Below, one piece after another: positions 44,640 through 55,861 of a stretch of 64,000 nucleotides of DNA; within the stretch, counting starts at the first letter, position 1, and every line of letters starts with the position of its first letter. Source of the stretch: Liriodendron chinense (taxonomy: Eukaryota; Streptophyta; Magnoliopsida; Magnoliales; Magnoliaceae). The DNA is taken from positions 1,783,001 to 1,847,000 of the forward strand of contig PVNU02000773.1 in the NCBI GenBank assembly GCA_003013855.2, read 5' to 3'. Under the pieces are notes generated by a model. It did not search any database, was not told the origin of the DNA, and saw only the letters and a list, made by a program, of their open reading frames with translations. The position numbers and the translations under genes were made by a program.

Positions 44640-46803
44640 ATGGCTGGGAACTCTGACGAGACCACTGTCCCCCTTGGCGATGCCACTCCGGAGTCTTCTG
44701 CCTCCAGCAGTGCAAGGGTTTCGGCGGGGAGATACACAGCAGCCGGGTATCCTTCCGTTTTATCGGAGGACCGGCTGGCTGAGCTCCGGGAGAGATACCA
44801 AATCCCTGCCTCTGTAACTCTCCGCTTGCCCGGAGGTGGAGAAACACCCGACTCCCCCCCCCAGGATGCGTAGCATTTTACGAGTACCAGCTCATCTTGG
44901 GGGTACGCCTTCCCCTCCATCCCTTTGTTCGCGATGTATTACGATGTTACAAGATTGCCCCTGGGCAACTTATTGTGAACGGGTGGAGGGTGGTGTTGGG
45001 CTCCTTTGCCCTTTGGGCTCAGGCTGGCAACGGGGAACTCACAGCGGAGGAGTTCCTCCGTATGTTCCGCCTGAAGAAAGCTCCATCCAGCGAAGGCTGG
45101 TATTATTTATGCTACTGGCACCGGGATAACTTCGTGTTGGGTAAGCCCTCCTCGAACTATCCCGGCTGGAGGAAGCGGTGGTTCTATGCTTCCGGGAGCT
45201 GGGAGTCTGCCTCCTCCAGGGGTCCAGGAGTGACCCGATTTTTCTGTGAAGGTAGACAATCCCGTATTGTGCAGTTTCCTTAAAATAAATTTTTAGGGTT
45301 TTGTTTTGACCATGATTTGTGCTCGCAGGTATCCCAGCTTTGCGGAAACCGAATTTGAAGGGCGGGATCAACGAGAAGATCGTCCGAGTATACAAGGTGC
45401 CTGTCGGAGATAGGCATATCGAGGCTTGCTTATCGCCTCAGCGACTTGCAGCAGCAGGCCTCATATCCAGAAGAGAAGTCGAAATGACGAAGGCTGGAGA
45501 GAAGAGAGGCCTACTGCCCCGTCTAAAGGGCACAGGTTCCAAAAGGCAGAAGAGGACCCCTGCCGAACCATCTCAACCTTCCATCCGCGCGGGCAGCGAT
45601 CAGCCTGCCCTTCCCGTGAGTGTGGCGGGGGCCCCAGCTGAGCCTACTGTCCCCTCACTGGTGGTCGCACCTGGGCCACCAGTGATCAACATTGCAGACA
45701 ATTCCCCAGATGGGGTGGGGTCCAGCTGCCCCCCAGCTGAAGAGGCTCGAGAGCAGGTAGAGCCTCAAGGGTCAACTCCTGCTCGGGAACTGGTCCCAGC
45801 TGCCGAGCAGGGACCTGCTCGAGAGTCCATGCCTCCGCCCCGCGAGCAGACCGGTTTGGTCGTTGCCCAACCGTCTGGGAGCGGGACGTACTCGATTCCA
45901 CGCCACCTCCACCCTGTGTGCAAGTTCTTGTTCGAGAACGTTCCACCTCACGCCTTCGGCTCTCTTCCCGAGCCAAGCCCTGAGAACCTTATCCTTGAAG
46001 CGGGGATGAGGATGGTTCAGGTGAGACTGTCAAAATCTGTTTCGACCTGTTGATACATTTCCAGAAATCTTATACTTTTCATCTCTGTGCAGGGTTTAGA
46101 TCTGATTCTGCGAACGAGGCGTGATATCGTTGCCGCCCGTCGCACGATAGAGGAGGCCGAGGGGAAGAGGACTGCCTTGGAAAAGGCAGTTCAAGGAAGA
46201 GATCAACTGCTCAAGGCTCGTGAGGCAGTGATCTCGAAGAGAGATGAGGAGAAAAAGATCCTCATTGAGAAGATCCAAGTCCTGACCGACAGGTATCAGG
46301 CCTTGGACTCAGACTACGCGAAGCTCACGGGTCTGAAGGAGAAGGCAGAGAGAGAGAGGGAGATCTTCCGGCAGGACAAGATCTCATTAGAGGAGCAATT
46401 CGCGGGAGCCAGGTCGCAGCTCAAGGAGGCCTACGACAACTTGACTAGGGAGCGCACCGCTCTTGCGCAGCTTAAGGACGACTCGATCCACTGGGACGAG
46501 GAGAGAGTCGCCCTTGTAAAAATGCTCTCGGAGGAAGGTACTCGGGCAGTTTCCGAGTTCCGGACTTCGCAGCTGTATGACGATGAACGATATGAGTCAT
46601 ACGATGCTGGTCGAGACTTTGCACTGAGAGTAGTGCAACGAATGATCCCATCCTTCGATATGGGGGAATTCGGTCGAGTCGCGACCATCATCGCTGCAGA
46701 AGAGCAAGCTGCTGCCGAGAACGAGGTGACCGAAGCCACGCAGGCTGGAGGGGCTCCTGAAATGGGCCCTGAAGTCGAGAGCGTGGCTCCTCCTAGCGAT
46801 TGA
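44640..46803 (+). CDS. Antisense gene of the gypsy element, PF04195-like, three exons
   Basis: On the strand opposite gag-pol. Exons 44640-45251, 45329-46020 and 46093-46803; the introns (77 and 72 bases) have GT..AG ends and keep the frame. The product would be about 670 residues. Residues 40-200 (YQIPASVTLRLP, then LPLHPFVRDVLRCYKIAPGQ, NGWRVVLGSFALW, GWYYLCYWHRD) resemble the 'putative gypsy type transposon' family PF04195. The middle is Pro/Ala/Glu-rich. The last 236 residues are a charged coiled coil (EKAVQGRDQLLKAREAVISK). A run of nine C at 44854-44862 leaves exon 1 one base out of phase, either a real frameshift or a miscounted homopolymer. Function is unknown. Tat relatives such as Grande carry a comparable antisense gene. 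It converges tail to tail with pol, 0.66 kb away. Confidence 0.75.
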
Positions 46804-47466
46804 TTTCCTTTTATTTTCTTCTCTTGTATCTGCGATCATGTATATGTAATCATATGATTATCAATGAAAAGATATTTTTGGAAGTATTGCTGTTTCGTTG
46901 CTGTTCTCCTTTCATCTTTCATTTTTGGCTTGTTAATCTTGAATGGATTCGTCAGAGATGTGACCCTTTAATTTGAGCATGAACTAAGCTGCTCGCGATT
47001 AGGATGTGACCCCTTAATTCGAGTATGAATTAAACTGCTCGCGATCAGGATGTGACCCCGTTCAATGCCTTAATTTGGGCACGAGCTGTGGTGCTCGCAT
47101 TTTGGAGTGCGATTCCTCCTCACCAATCGCGAGTAACTAACTCATGAAAAAAAATGAATTAGACTCAATCCGGGGGTCGTGAGACCATGTCCGCGTTGAG
47201 ATAGACTGATCTATCGATTGAGGTTTTGATTCTACCAAGGGCAGAAGGTTGGTCAAGAGATGGTATCCATTCTCTTCGGGGCTGTTCAGGTCCATGAGAA
47301 TGGAGAAGCGACCAACTAGTAATGATTTCAGCCCTACCAAGGGTAGGCAATTGGCCAAGAGGATGTGTAAGCACTCTTCAGGGCTATTCGAGTCCATGAG
47401 AATGGAGAAGCGACCAAAAGATATTTCACTTTATTCATAAAATGTTATGATAAAACTACATCGACT
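46804..47466. repeat. Spacer with two sets of tandem repeats
   Basis: Between the antisense gene and pol. At about 46960-47110 a unit with GATGTGACCCCTTAATT and CTGCTCGCGAT recurs three times. At about 47225-47420 a unit of about 100 bases with CTACCAAGGGC, then TCCATGAGAATGGAGAAGCG recurs twice. It may hold the 3' ends of both converging transcripts. No open frame with a motif. Confidence 0.75.
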
Positions 47467-47533
47467 CTAGGGGTAGTATCTTAGCAAATGCTCTACGTGC
47501 CAAGGGCGACGTACAGGCTTCCCTTGCATGTCT

Positions 47534-50500
47534 TCAAGATAATAAGTACCCGGGTCGCACAACCCTAATAACCCGATATGGGCCTTCCCAATTCGGATCC
47601 AACGAACGAACAGGAACTCCAAGATTTCGCCTTAGAACCAAATCTCCGAACTGGAAGGATCTAGGTCGAACCTTTGCATTTCGATAACGAGCAATACGTT
47701 GTTGATATGCTGCCACTCGTACTTGGGAAGCATTTCTTCGCTCTTCCAAGAGATCGAGATGAAGTCGGATATTTTCCTGATTGCTCGCGGGATCATACTG
47801 TTCGATCCGATATGAGGGGACTTGAATTTCCACCGGTACCACTGCGTCAACACCAAATGCTAAGGAGAAAGGAGTTTCACCTGTTGATGTACAAGCCGTG
47901 GTTCTATAGGCCCATAATACCTCTGGCAGAAGTTCTGGCCACACCCCTTTACATTCACCTAGCTTGGTCTTTAAATGGTGCTTTATTATTTTATTTACTG
48001 CCTCGACCTGCCCATTCGCCTGAGGATGATATGGAGAAGTGCGGAGATTACGTATTTTCCATTTGTCGCAAAATTCATCAAAGGCTGCGTTGTCGAACTG
48101 CGTTCCGTTATCGGTAATTATAGTATGAGGAAGCCCGAAACGACATATGATATTTCTCCATATAAACTTAGTAGTCTGTTTTTCAGTAATCTTGGCTAAC
48201 GGTTCTGCCTCGGCCCATTTGGTGAAATAATCAACCGCCACGATCGCGAACCTATTCTGTCCTTTTCCCATAGGTAAGGGCCCGACGATATCGATCCCCC
48301 ATTGGGAAAAAGGCCAAGGGCTATCCACTGGGGTCATCCGCTCAGACGGTACACGAGGTATGGGTAGATATCGTTGACACTTGTCGCATTTTTTAGAAAA
48401 TTCGATGGCGTCTGCTTTCATCGTGGGCCAATAATATCCTTGCCTCATCGCTTTATATGCCAGGGATCGCCCCCTGGGATGATTACCACATGCCCCCTGG
48501 TGTATCTCATCTAGAACACGATGTGCTTCTTCTGGATGAAGACACCTTAGATATGGCAAGGAGAAGCTTTTTCGCAACAATATTCCATCTTGTAAGGTGT
48601 ACCTGGCAGCTCGAAGCCGAATTTGTCTCGCAGCTTTTTTGTCTTCTGGAAGGTATCCATCTCTGAGGTAAAGGATGATAGGATCCATCCAGCATGGAGA
48701 CGATTGTGCCGATATTACTTGCTCGGGAGTCACTTGGTCGATACTCGAGTGTTGACGGTGCTCGATGGGGATCGAATGTGATAGTTCTGATTCTGGTGCA
48801 GAAGCGAGTTTTGCCAAGGAATCGGCCAGTTGATTCTGCTCGCGAGGGATATGGAATATTTTGTAAGTCTTCAGTTTGGCGAGCAGGATGAGAACACGAG
48901 ACTTGTATAAGGCCATTCTTTCTTCTTTGGTTTCGAATTCGCCAAGAACTTGGTTGACAATGAGCTGGGAATCGCTATGAATTATCAAATTCTGGACTGC
49001 GAGGACAACGGCTAGCTCGAGGCCGACAATAAGGGCCTCATATTCTGCTTCATTATTGGAGACGCGTGATTCAAAACGCAGAGCGTATTGAAAATGCGAC
49101 CCGTCTGGAGCCACTAAAATCAGGCCCGCTCCACTGCCGCTGGCTCGTGACGACCCGTCTACAAAGAGTGACCAAGAAGGTTGTTCGCTGGTCATACCAC
49201 TGTCTTCAGAATATGTAAATTCGGCGATGAAGTCAGCCACGGCCTGGCCTTTGACTGCGGTCCTAGGACAGAATGAAATATCATGCTCGCTGATCTCGAC
49301 CGCCCATTTAGTTAAACGCCCGGAAGCCTCAGGCTTTTGAAGGACTTGACGTAGTGGATGATTTGTTGGTACTAAAATGGCATGGGCTTGAAAGTACGGT
49401 CGCAATTTTCGAACTGCCGTGATTAAGGCTAGGGCCAATTTCTCCAAATCAGAATACCTAGTTTCTGCATCAACCATTGCTCGACTGACATAATAAACGG
49501 GCCTTTGTACCCCGGAATCTTCTCTTATTAAAGCGGCACTAACGGCCGTAGAAGACACAGATAAATAAAGAATAAGTTGCTCATGCACCATAGGCTTAGA
49601 TAAAATGGGGGGAGCACTCATATATTGCTTCAGTTGTTGAAAAGCTTCTTCACATTGAGGTGTCCACCTCCAATCAGACTTGGCCGTTGCACGGAGGAGT
49701 TTGAAAAAGGGCAGGCACTTGTCGGATGCTCGCGAGATGAACCTGTTCAATGATGCGATGCGACCAGCTAGACGCTGAACGTCCTTCAGAGTCACTGGGG
49801 ATTTCATCTCTATCAACGCTTTAATCTTTTCTGGATTCGCCTCAATTCCGCGTTGGCCAACCATGAATCCAAGAAATTTTCCTGCAGATACTCCAAACGC
49901 ACATTTTTCTGGATTTAATTTCATCTGATACTTCCTCATCAGATCAAAGGCTTCTCGAAGATCTGGAATGTGGTCATCTTCATTGATGCTTTTCACAAGC
50001 ATATCGTCAACATAAACTTCCATGTTCCTACCGATTTGAGCAGCGAATATTTTGTTGACAAGACGCTGATAAGTGGCTCCTGCATTTTTAAGTCCAAACG
50101 GCATTACCTGGTAGCAATATAGTCCTCGATCTGTGATGAAGGCAGTATGCTGGCTATCAGGTGGATGCATCATAATCTGGTTGTAACCAGAATAAGCATC
50201 CATAAAGCTGAGGAGAGCATGTCCAGCTGTCGAGTCGACCAACTGGTCGATCCGCGGTGTCGGAAAGCTATCTTTGGGGCACGCTTTGTTCAAATCTGAA
50301 TAGTCGACACACATCCTCCATTTGCCATTAGCTTTCCGGACGAGAACTACGTTCGCGACCCACTCTGGGTAGTCAACTTCCTTTATGAAATTAGCCGCGA
50401 GTAGCTTTTCGACTTCAGTTTTGATTGCCATTTGTCTTTCTGCAGTAAAGGCACGTCGACGCTGATGTACGGGTTTATGCTTCGGGTCAATGTTGAGACG

Positions 50501-52945
50501 ATGTGCGATGACATCAGGATCGATGCCTGGCATATCTTTATGAGACCAAGCAAACACATCCTTGTATTCGGTGAGGAAACTGATCAAATTTTCACGATGG
50601 ACAGTGGTCAAGGAGGACCCGATGCACACGATCTTAGATGGATCGTCTTCGGTCAGGTGGATCGCCACTGTTTCCTCCCCTGGAGTTCCCGACTTCAGAG
50701 CATTTTCTCTCGGATCCAACGAGGTGGTCGAGGGAACACCAGGCGATCCTTGAGTTATTTCTAGGACGGGCGTCGTTTGAGCCTTCTTCCGATCTTGGAG
50801 GGCTATCTGGTAACAGGACCGTGCCTCCTGCTGACTTCCTCGTACGACCCCGATGCCATTTGGGGTTGGAAATTTAACACACAGATATGAAGGGTGCAAG
50901 GCCGCTCCAACCTTAGTCAAAGACGGCCGTCCCAAAATGGCGTTATATGCTGATTTTCGATCTACGACGAGGAAGTTTATGAAGACGGTGGTCTTCGCCG
51001 GACTCTCTCCAAAAGTAACTGGGAGATCGATGCTTCCTTCGGGTGTTACTACCTCTCCTCCAAAGCCGACAAGAGGGGTCGACACTGGTTTGAGGAGGCT
51101 TCTAGAAAGTGCCATTTTGTTGAAAGCCTCCAGGTACAGAATGTCGGCTGAACTACCTGTATCCACCATAATCCGATGAGTCAGATAATTTGATACCTTC
51201 AATGTAACTACGATAGAATCTTCATGAGGGAAGTGGATTCCCGCTGCATCTTCGAGGGCGAAAGAAATTGGAGGATGGCTCGCTTTTGATGAGATGGACG
51301 TCTGTTCCAGCCAATAAATTTGCTGGGGTTCTTTGGACGCCTTTCGAGCGTATGCCTTTCTTGAAGCTTGAGAGTCACCCCCACATGCTGGTCCTCCGAC
51401 GATAGTGCGAATTTCTCCAGTGGGCTCAGCGTCCTCTTGATCGGTTTGATGATGAGATGGTTCCTTCTGGCGAGATGAGGTCTTCGCCCTTTCTGGTGAC
51501 CGATTTTTACGAGCAACATAATCTTGGAGATGACCTTTTCGAATAAGGGCTTCGATATGATCTCGTAGAGAGATACAGTCCTGGGTCCTATGCCCGTGAT
51601 CTTTGTGAAAGTAACAGAACTTGCTCTTATCCCTCTTCTCGGGATCGGATTTGATCTTTGCGGGCCACTTCACATATGGCTTGTGTTTAATCTCCATTAG
51701 AACCTTTTCAGGGGACCGATCAAGAGGAGTGTAATTATGATATTTACCAGAGTAAGGCTTCCTGGGAGAACGATCGCGCTGATCACGACGGTATTTCTTA
51801 TCTGTAGAAGTTCCCTCTGGCTTGCGTTTCTTACTTTGTACTCCATGGCGTGTCAATGCGACTTCTTCCGCATTGATATATTTCTGAGCTTTGGCTTGGA
51901 ATTCCGCCATAGTTTTCGGCGGGCTTTTATCTAAGGCGAACCTGAATTTCTCGCTTGTTATTCCAGCGATGAGGGCTGTGAGACCCTTTTCTTCAGTGTA
52001 ACTCTCGGTTTGAACGGCTTCAGCAGTGAACCGTACTGTGAACTCTTTTATTGTCTCCCCATGTTGCTGTTTCAGATTCATCAGATGGGAGGCCGGCTTC
52101 TTAATGCGAATACTTCCCATGAATTGAGAAAGAAATATTTCTGATAATTGAGGAAAGGAACTGATGGAACGAGGCTTTAACCCCCGAAACCACGTACGAG
52201 CCGCTTCTTTCAATGTAAGGGGAAAAGCCCTACACATGATTTCTGAACCATGTCCCTCCAATTCCATGAGGGACCTGTATGTTTCCAAATGTTCCAGAGG
52301 ATCGCCAATGCCTGTATACGGAGCGATAACAGGCGCTCGATACTTTCTGGGCAACGGGGCTTCCATGACCTCGCTAGTGAAGGGAGATTCAGATTGATGT
52401 ATCGCCGCCGTAACGGGAGATGGCCGATTTGCCTGGTATCTCTGTTCCATGACATCAAAACGATCTTGGATTCTCTTGAGATCACCTTCCCACGGTAGGG
52501 TATAGCTAGATGTTTCGGCGATGGAGCCTTGCGGTTGAGGTTGTCGAGACGAACTAGAATGTATAGAATGTGGAGACGGCACAGGGAGATGGCCGCCAAG
52601 TGGCGGGACCTGTGGTTCATCCATAGAATGCCTGGAAGCAACTGGTATAGGTGGCGGTGGTAACCCTTCGGAGGGTTGTCTTTGCGGTTCAGGGAAGTGC
52701 TGATCAAGTCGATTTGACAATGCTTGAACTCCGGCGTTTAGAGTTAGGAGAGTGTTCCCGAGAAATCGTAGGACATCATCCTGATTTCCAGAAGCCTCCA
52801 ATAATGGATTTGTTGATGGCATGTTCGGGGCTCCTTGAGGGATATCTGCCGGAACAGGTGGGAGGGCAGGTGCGGATTCCGTCTCACCGGGCGGAGGTGG
52901 TGCCTGCCTTGAAGTTGAAGGATGAACAGTCTTTTTAGGAGGCAT
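47534..52945 (-). CDS. Gag-Pol polyprotein of the Tat-type gypsy element
   Basis: One uninterrupted frame. The start is taken at 52945 (MPPKKTVHPST), although ten in-frame codons precede it. Numbering from 52975: Gag core about 226-350; a Cys/His knuckle 454-467 (CYFHKDHGHRTQDC); protease with DTGSSAD at 605; reverse transcriptase about 860-1050 with FMDAYSGYNQ and YVDD at 988; a first, weak RNase H about 1135-1250; a second RNase H about 1268-1390 (SLFVDGSS, NNEAEYEAL, HSDSQLIV). Integrase follows, with an HHCC finger about 1493-1533 and a D1562, D1622, E1658 core spaced 35. All catalytic motifs are present. The last residues shift: an extra base in the run at 47549-47551 ends the frame at 47534, although typical C-terminal sequence continues in the next frame to a stop at 47467-47469. 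Protein cleavage would be by the encoded protease. There is no gag/pol frameshift. Confidence 0.96.
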   Translation of the reverse strand: MPPKKTVHPSTSRQAPPPPGETESAPALPPVPADIPQGAPNMPSTNPLLEASGNQDDVLRFLGNTLLTLNAGVQALSNRLDQHFPEPQRQPSEGLPPPPIPVASRHSMDEPQVPPLGGHLPVPSPHSIHSSSSRQPQPQGSIAETSSYTLPWEGDLKRIQDRFDVMEQRYQANRPSPVTAAIHQSESPFTSEVMEAPLPRKYRAPVIAPYTGIGDPLEHLETYRSLMELEGHGSEIMCRAFPLTLKEAARTWFRGLKPRSISSFPQLSEIFLSQFMGSIRIKKPASHLMNLKQQHGETIKEFTVRFTAEAVQTESYTEEKGLTALIAGITSEKFRFALDKSPPKTMAEFQAKAQKYINAEEVALTRHGVQSKKRKPEGTSTDKKYRRDQRDRSPRKPYSGKYHNYTPLDRSPEKVLMEIKHKPYVKWPAKIKSDPEKRDKSKFCYFHKDHGHRTQDCISLRDHIEALIRKGHLQDYVARKNRSPERAKTSSRQKEPSHHQTDQEDAEPTGEIRTIVGGPACGGDSQASRKAYARKASKEPQQIYWLEQTSISSKASHPPISFALEDAAGIHFPHEDSIVVTLKVSNYLTHRIMVDTGSSADILYLEAFNKMALSRSLLKPVSTPLVGFGGEVVTPEGSIDLPVTFGESPAKTTVFINFLVVDRKSAYNAILGRPSLTKVGAALHPSYLCVKFPTPNGIGVVRGSQQEARSCYQIALQDRKKAQTTPVLEITQGSPGVPSTTSLDPRENALKSGTPGEETVAIHLTEDDPSKIVCIGSSLTTVHRENLISFLTEYKDVFAWSHKDMPGIDPDVIAHRLNIDPKHKPVHQRRRAFTAERQMAIKTEVEKLLAANFIKEVDYPEWVANVVLVRKANGKWRMCVDYSDLNKACPKDSFPTPRIDQLVDSTAGHALLSFMDAYSGYNQIMMHPPDSQHTAFITDRGLYCYQVMPFGLKNAGATYQRLVNKIFAAQIGRNMEVYVDDMLVKSINEDDHIPDLREAFDLMRKYQMKLNPEKCAFGVSAGKFLGFMVGQRGIEANPEKIKALIEMKSPVTLKDVQRLAGRIASLNRFISRASDKCLPFFKLLRATAKSDWRWTPQCEEAFQQLKQYMSAPPILSKPMVHEQLILYLSVSSTAVSAALIREDSGVQRPVYYVSRAMVDAETRYSDLEKLALALITAVRKLRPYFQAHAILVPTNHPLRQVLQKPEASGRLTKWAVEISEHDISFCPRTAVKGQAVADFIAEFTYSEDSGMTSEQPSWSLFVDGSSRASGSGAGLILVAPDGSHFQYALRFESRVSNNEAEYEALIVGLELAVVLAVQNLIIHSDSQLIVNQVLGEFETKEERMALYKSRVLILLAKLKTYKIFHIPREQNQLADSLAKLASAPESELSHSIPIEHRQHSSIDQVTPEQVISAQSSPCWMDPIILYLRDGYLPEDKKAARQIRLRAARYTLQDGILLRKSFSLPYLRCLHPEEAHRVLDEIHQGACGNHPRGRSLAYKAMRQGYYWPTMKADAIEFSKKCDKCQRYLPIPRVPSERMTPVDSPWPFSQWGIDIVGPLPMGKGQNRFAIVAVDYFTKWAEAEPLAKITEKQTTKFIWRNIICRFGLPHTIITDNGTQFDNAAFDEFCDKWKIRNLRTSPYHPQANGQVEAVNKIIKHHLKTKLGECKGVWPELLPEVLWAYRTTACTSTGETPFSLAFGVDAVVPVEIQVPSYRIEQYDPASNQENIRLHLDLLEERRNASQVRVAAYQQRIARYRNAKVRPRSFQFGDLVLRRNLGVPVRSLDPNWEGPYRVIRVVRPGYLLS

Positions 52946-52997
52946 CACCGAAGGATTTTGATCGATGGTTAACACGATTGATTTTGATGATCAAGTC

Positions 52998-53016
52998 GAT
53001 CCCACAGACGGCGCCA
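52998..53016 (-). promoter_or_regulatory. Primer-binding site, tRNA-Asp type
   Basis: TGGCGCCGTCTGTGGGATC on the minus strand, three bases after the 5' LTR. The first nine bases fit the complement of the 3' end of plant tRNA-Asp; the rest fits partly. This primer class is common in Tat and Athila elements. Confidence 0.75.
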
Positions 53017-53019
53017 AAC

Positions 53020-53836
53020 TGTTAATGTCAGATTTTGTAACGAGATCCTTCGGCTTTTCTCCTTCGCTCCAGGAGAGATTTCTACCACCAGACCTGAAAT
53101 AAGACAGCGAATAAGGGTGGCTGGGGACCAGCCGTTAGCCCTCCGACGCTTAAGTTAGGCCACAGAAGAGAAGACAAGCAAAACGGGACCCAGCTTGAAT
53201 GATTAGTACGTACCTTTCTCTTAATGGAGTCACCCCTTTATATAGATCTGAAGCAACCCAATTTGTTACGTGAGATGTCGAAATCCCGTTGATATCGCAT
53301 ACGATACTGAGAATCCGCTGATTTCGTGGGATAAGATCCTATCTTTTTAGTCAGATCCAAGCCAATGATATCTTCCAACAATCACGCCCCTAGATGGCAA
53401 TCCCTTAAAATCCGGATGGATCCGGCCAGAAGCCATAGTTAGAGTCATGGCCTCCGAAAAGGAAGGAGACGCCCGCAGCTGGGAGTCATGACCTCCGAAA
53501 AGGAAGGAGACGCCCGCAATAAAGCTGCTCGCAGGTTAAAATGTGGTCGCGAGTCCACGTACATACTTTGGGTATAATATCTTTCAACGACTTGTGAGAA
53601 GGTCTACTCGCGAATCTAGTTTTCCGTATTTTGACTATCCATGACTCCTGACCAGATGATCTCGAGAGTCGAATGGGCGTCCCGCTCTTGTCCAATATTC
53701 GACTCTCGATCAGATGATCTCGAGAGTCGAATGGGCGTTCCGCATTTGTCCAATATTCGACTCTCGATCAGATGATCTCGAGAGTCGAATGGACATTTCC
53801 ACGTGAAATCTTATCTCCACCATTTTGCCTATAACA
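53020..53836 (-). repeat. 5' LTR of the gypsy element
   Basis: 817 bases, by eye identical to the copy at 43408-44224. TATATAAAGG at 53236-53245 (minus) is the presumed promoter for gag-pol. The threefold palindromic repeat lies upstream at about 53642-53802. Confidence 0.97.
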
Positions 53837-53841
53837 GTTAT

Positions 53842-55818
53842 GTGGCCAATTCCTCTTCTATTATATGTTTTTAGACAGGAATTATAACCATTCCACCATT
53901 CCATGAATAACAAATGGTGCATACGGTTGGTGGCCATCAATGGGATAATTAGAAAACATATACCCTTGATTTTTTATATTTGATGCGGCTGAGTTCATAA
54001 AATGGCGAGGATTTTGCAGTGACCGTAACTGGATCTAATGGTTACAATCTAAAAGACCTCCAAACACGCATGTATTCTATGCATATGTTTTTTTAACCTT
54101 GGCCTTGCCATGCACTATGTGCCAGTACTAAATCATTTTCCATATTTGCAGCTATTTGCTCATGGAACCCACCATGGTGCGTGGCATTCACCTGTAAACC
54201 CACCTGATGGTTCCATCACGTACGTTGGATTCTACCTGATTAATGGCCCACATGTAGCTCGTTAGCATGCAAGAACTGCCCCTTAGTCTCCTCAACTGCG
54301 CATGCTGGCAGTGGTAATTAGCATCCAAGGATGTTAGTGGGCTAGGCTTATGTGGGCCCAGGTTAACCAGAGAACTGATGTTTAAGTCCAGGTCTGGCCA
54401 AAGGCCCTATAAGTTACACCTAACTCTATCCCATTACTGCATCACCGGCTCAGATTAGGGCCCAGCCAGGCCTTAATAGCGAATGTCTTTAAATCTGAAC
54501 TTAGAGCCTAGCCTGCTTATTGGGCCTAAAACAGGCCTTGCCGAGGCCCACATGCCGGAAAGAAAAAAGGAAATTTTTTTTAACCAAATACCACTACAAA
54601 AAAAAAAAAAAAAGACCAGAGCTTATAGCCATATGGTAATTTCCCCGACGGCTTTTAGCCGTTGGGGGTTGAAACATACCTGACCCTTAATGGGTCAGGC
54701 CTTGAGTTGAACCCTACCTGACCCTATTAATAGTCCTAGAACTGTCTGTTTACTCGCCCTTTACTTATTGTGGCTCATTTAGGCCACCGTCCAAAACATT
54801 GATGGATATGAACGGGCCCCATGGGGCGACACATGATAATGATCGTTAGTGCCACAAGTTTGTATGAAAGCCCACCGTGGTACATATCTTCCATCAGACC
54901 CTTTCATCATTTCCAACGTAACAACACCTGCTCCTACAGAGATTTTATGGGCCTTCTGTTTATGCAACTGGGGCCCATTTTTCGTCATCTGATGTGTTCA
55001 AATGATGCAAATCACCATGGATTACCCAAGCACTGAAAATCACCCATTGAATAGATGGCGTTTTATTGGTTTGATGGGAACCGCTGCTGTATCTTCTATT
55101 CTAATCACTTCATGTTGGCAGCCAATTGAAAGGTCTAAGATTTTTCTATGTTGGAGATTTTATGCATGGGTCGCTCCCAGCGGGGCCCATAGTATCGTTG
55201 GTTTGGATCCCTGATTAATGGGCTCCAGTTGTACGAAACCCAAACAGAACGGTCCGTCCTTGCACCCCTCGGACCCTTTTCTATCATGAGGTATAATACT
55301 ATATGCTCTGGCCTACGGGTGGCAAAGGTCCGGTCGACCTGCGGATCAACTGGCCCAACCTGATTTTCACTTGGGTTCAGGTCCAGCTAAACAGGTAGTA
55401 GATCGGGGCCCACGCTGGAAATGTGACATGTCCAAGTAGATCGGGTCCAGCATAACCCAATGCCTGATTGGATCTGAGCTGGGCCTGGAATCAGATCCTA
55501 AGTTCATGGGCTGGAATCGAATATATCTCAGCCCTTCATGGCGTGCCCACTTGACACCCTGTTTCACAACCTTAGGACAAGAAAATCTACGCATTTGATC
55601 AGGCCAGGGCCCGGCCGTTGCCAGCTCTATATTGATAACTTTTCTCAAACACGGCATTAAATGAAACTCTTGGAATGTTTTAGTGGATCAAGACCGTTGA
55701 TCTATTGGACCCGTCCTTAGAAAAGTATCTCCTCCGAAAATCGTCGAGATCGGAAGATGCATGCCATTTGATAGTTGCACAATTCTTTGCAACCCAATTA
55801 TCCAGATCGGAATTTGGA

Positions 55819-55861
<43 letters not shown>

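Larger units (their letters stand above)
43408..53836 (-). mobile_element. Full-length Ty3/gypsy retrotransposon, Tat type, very young
   Basis: 10,429 bases, read on the minus strand. GTTAT precedes it (43403-43407) and follows it (53837-53841). The two LTRs are 817 bases each and I saw no difference between them, which implies recent insertion. The layout is 5' LTR, Asp-type primer site, one gag-pol frame, a repeat-bearing spacer, a gene on the opposite strand, purine tract, 3' LTR. The second RNase H-like domain and the antisense gene fit the Tat branch of chromodomain-less Ty3/gypsy (Grande/Retand relatives). It inserted 119 bases right of the LTR cluster ending at 43289. Confidence 0.97.

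Noticed and set aside
50432..51179. Several plus-strand frames of 60-110 codons opposite gag-pol
   Set aside because: They are antisense to well-defined protease and polymerase domains and have no promoter or family features, unlike the antisense gene at 44640-46803.
54590..54612. CACTACAAAAAAAAA as a possible second CACTA transposon end
   Set aside because: No matching opposite end, target duplication or subterminal repeats were found. Poly-A after CACTAC is not enough.
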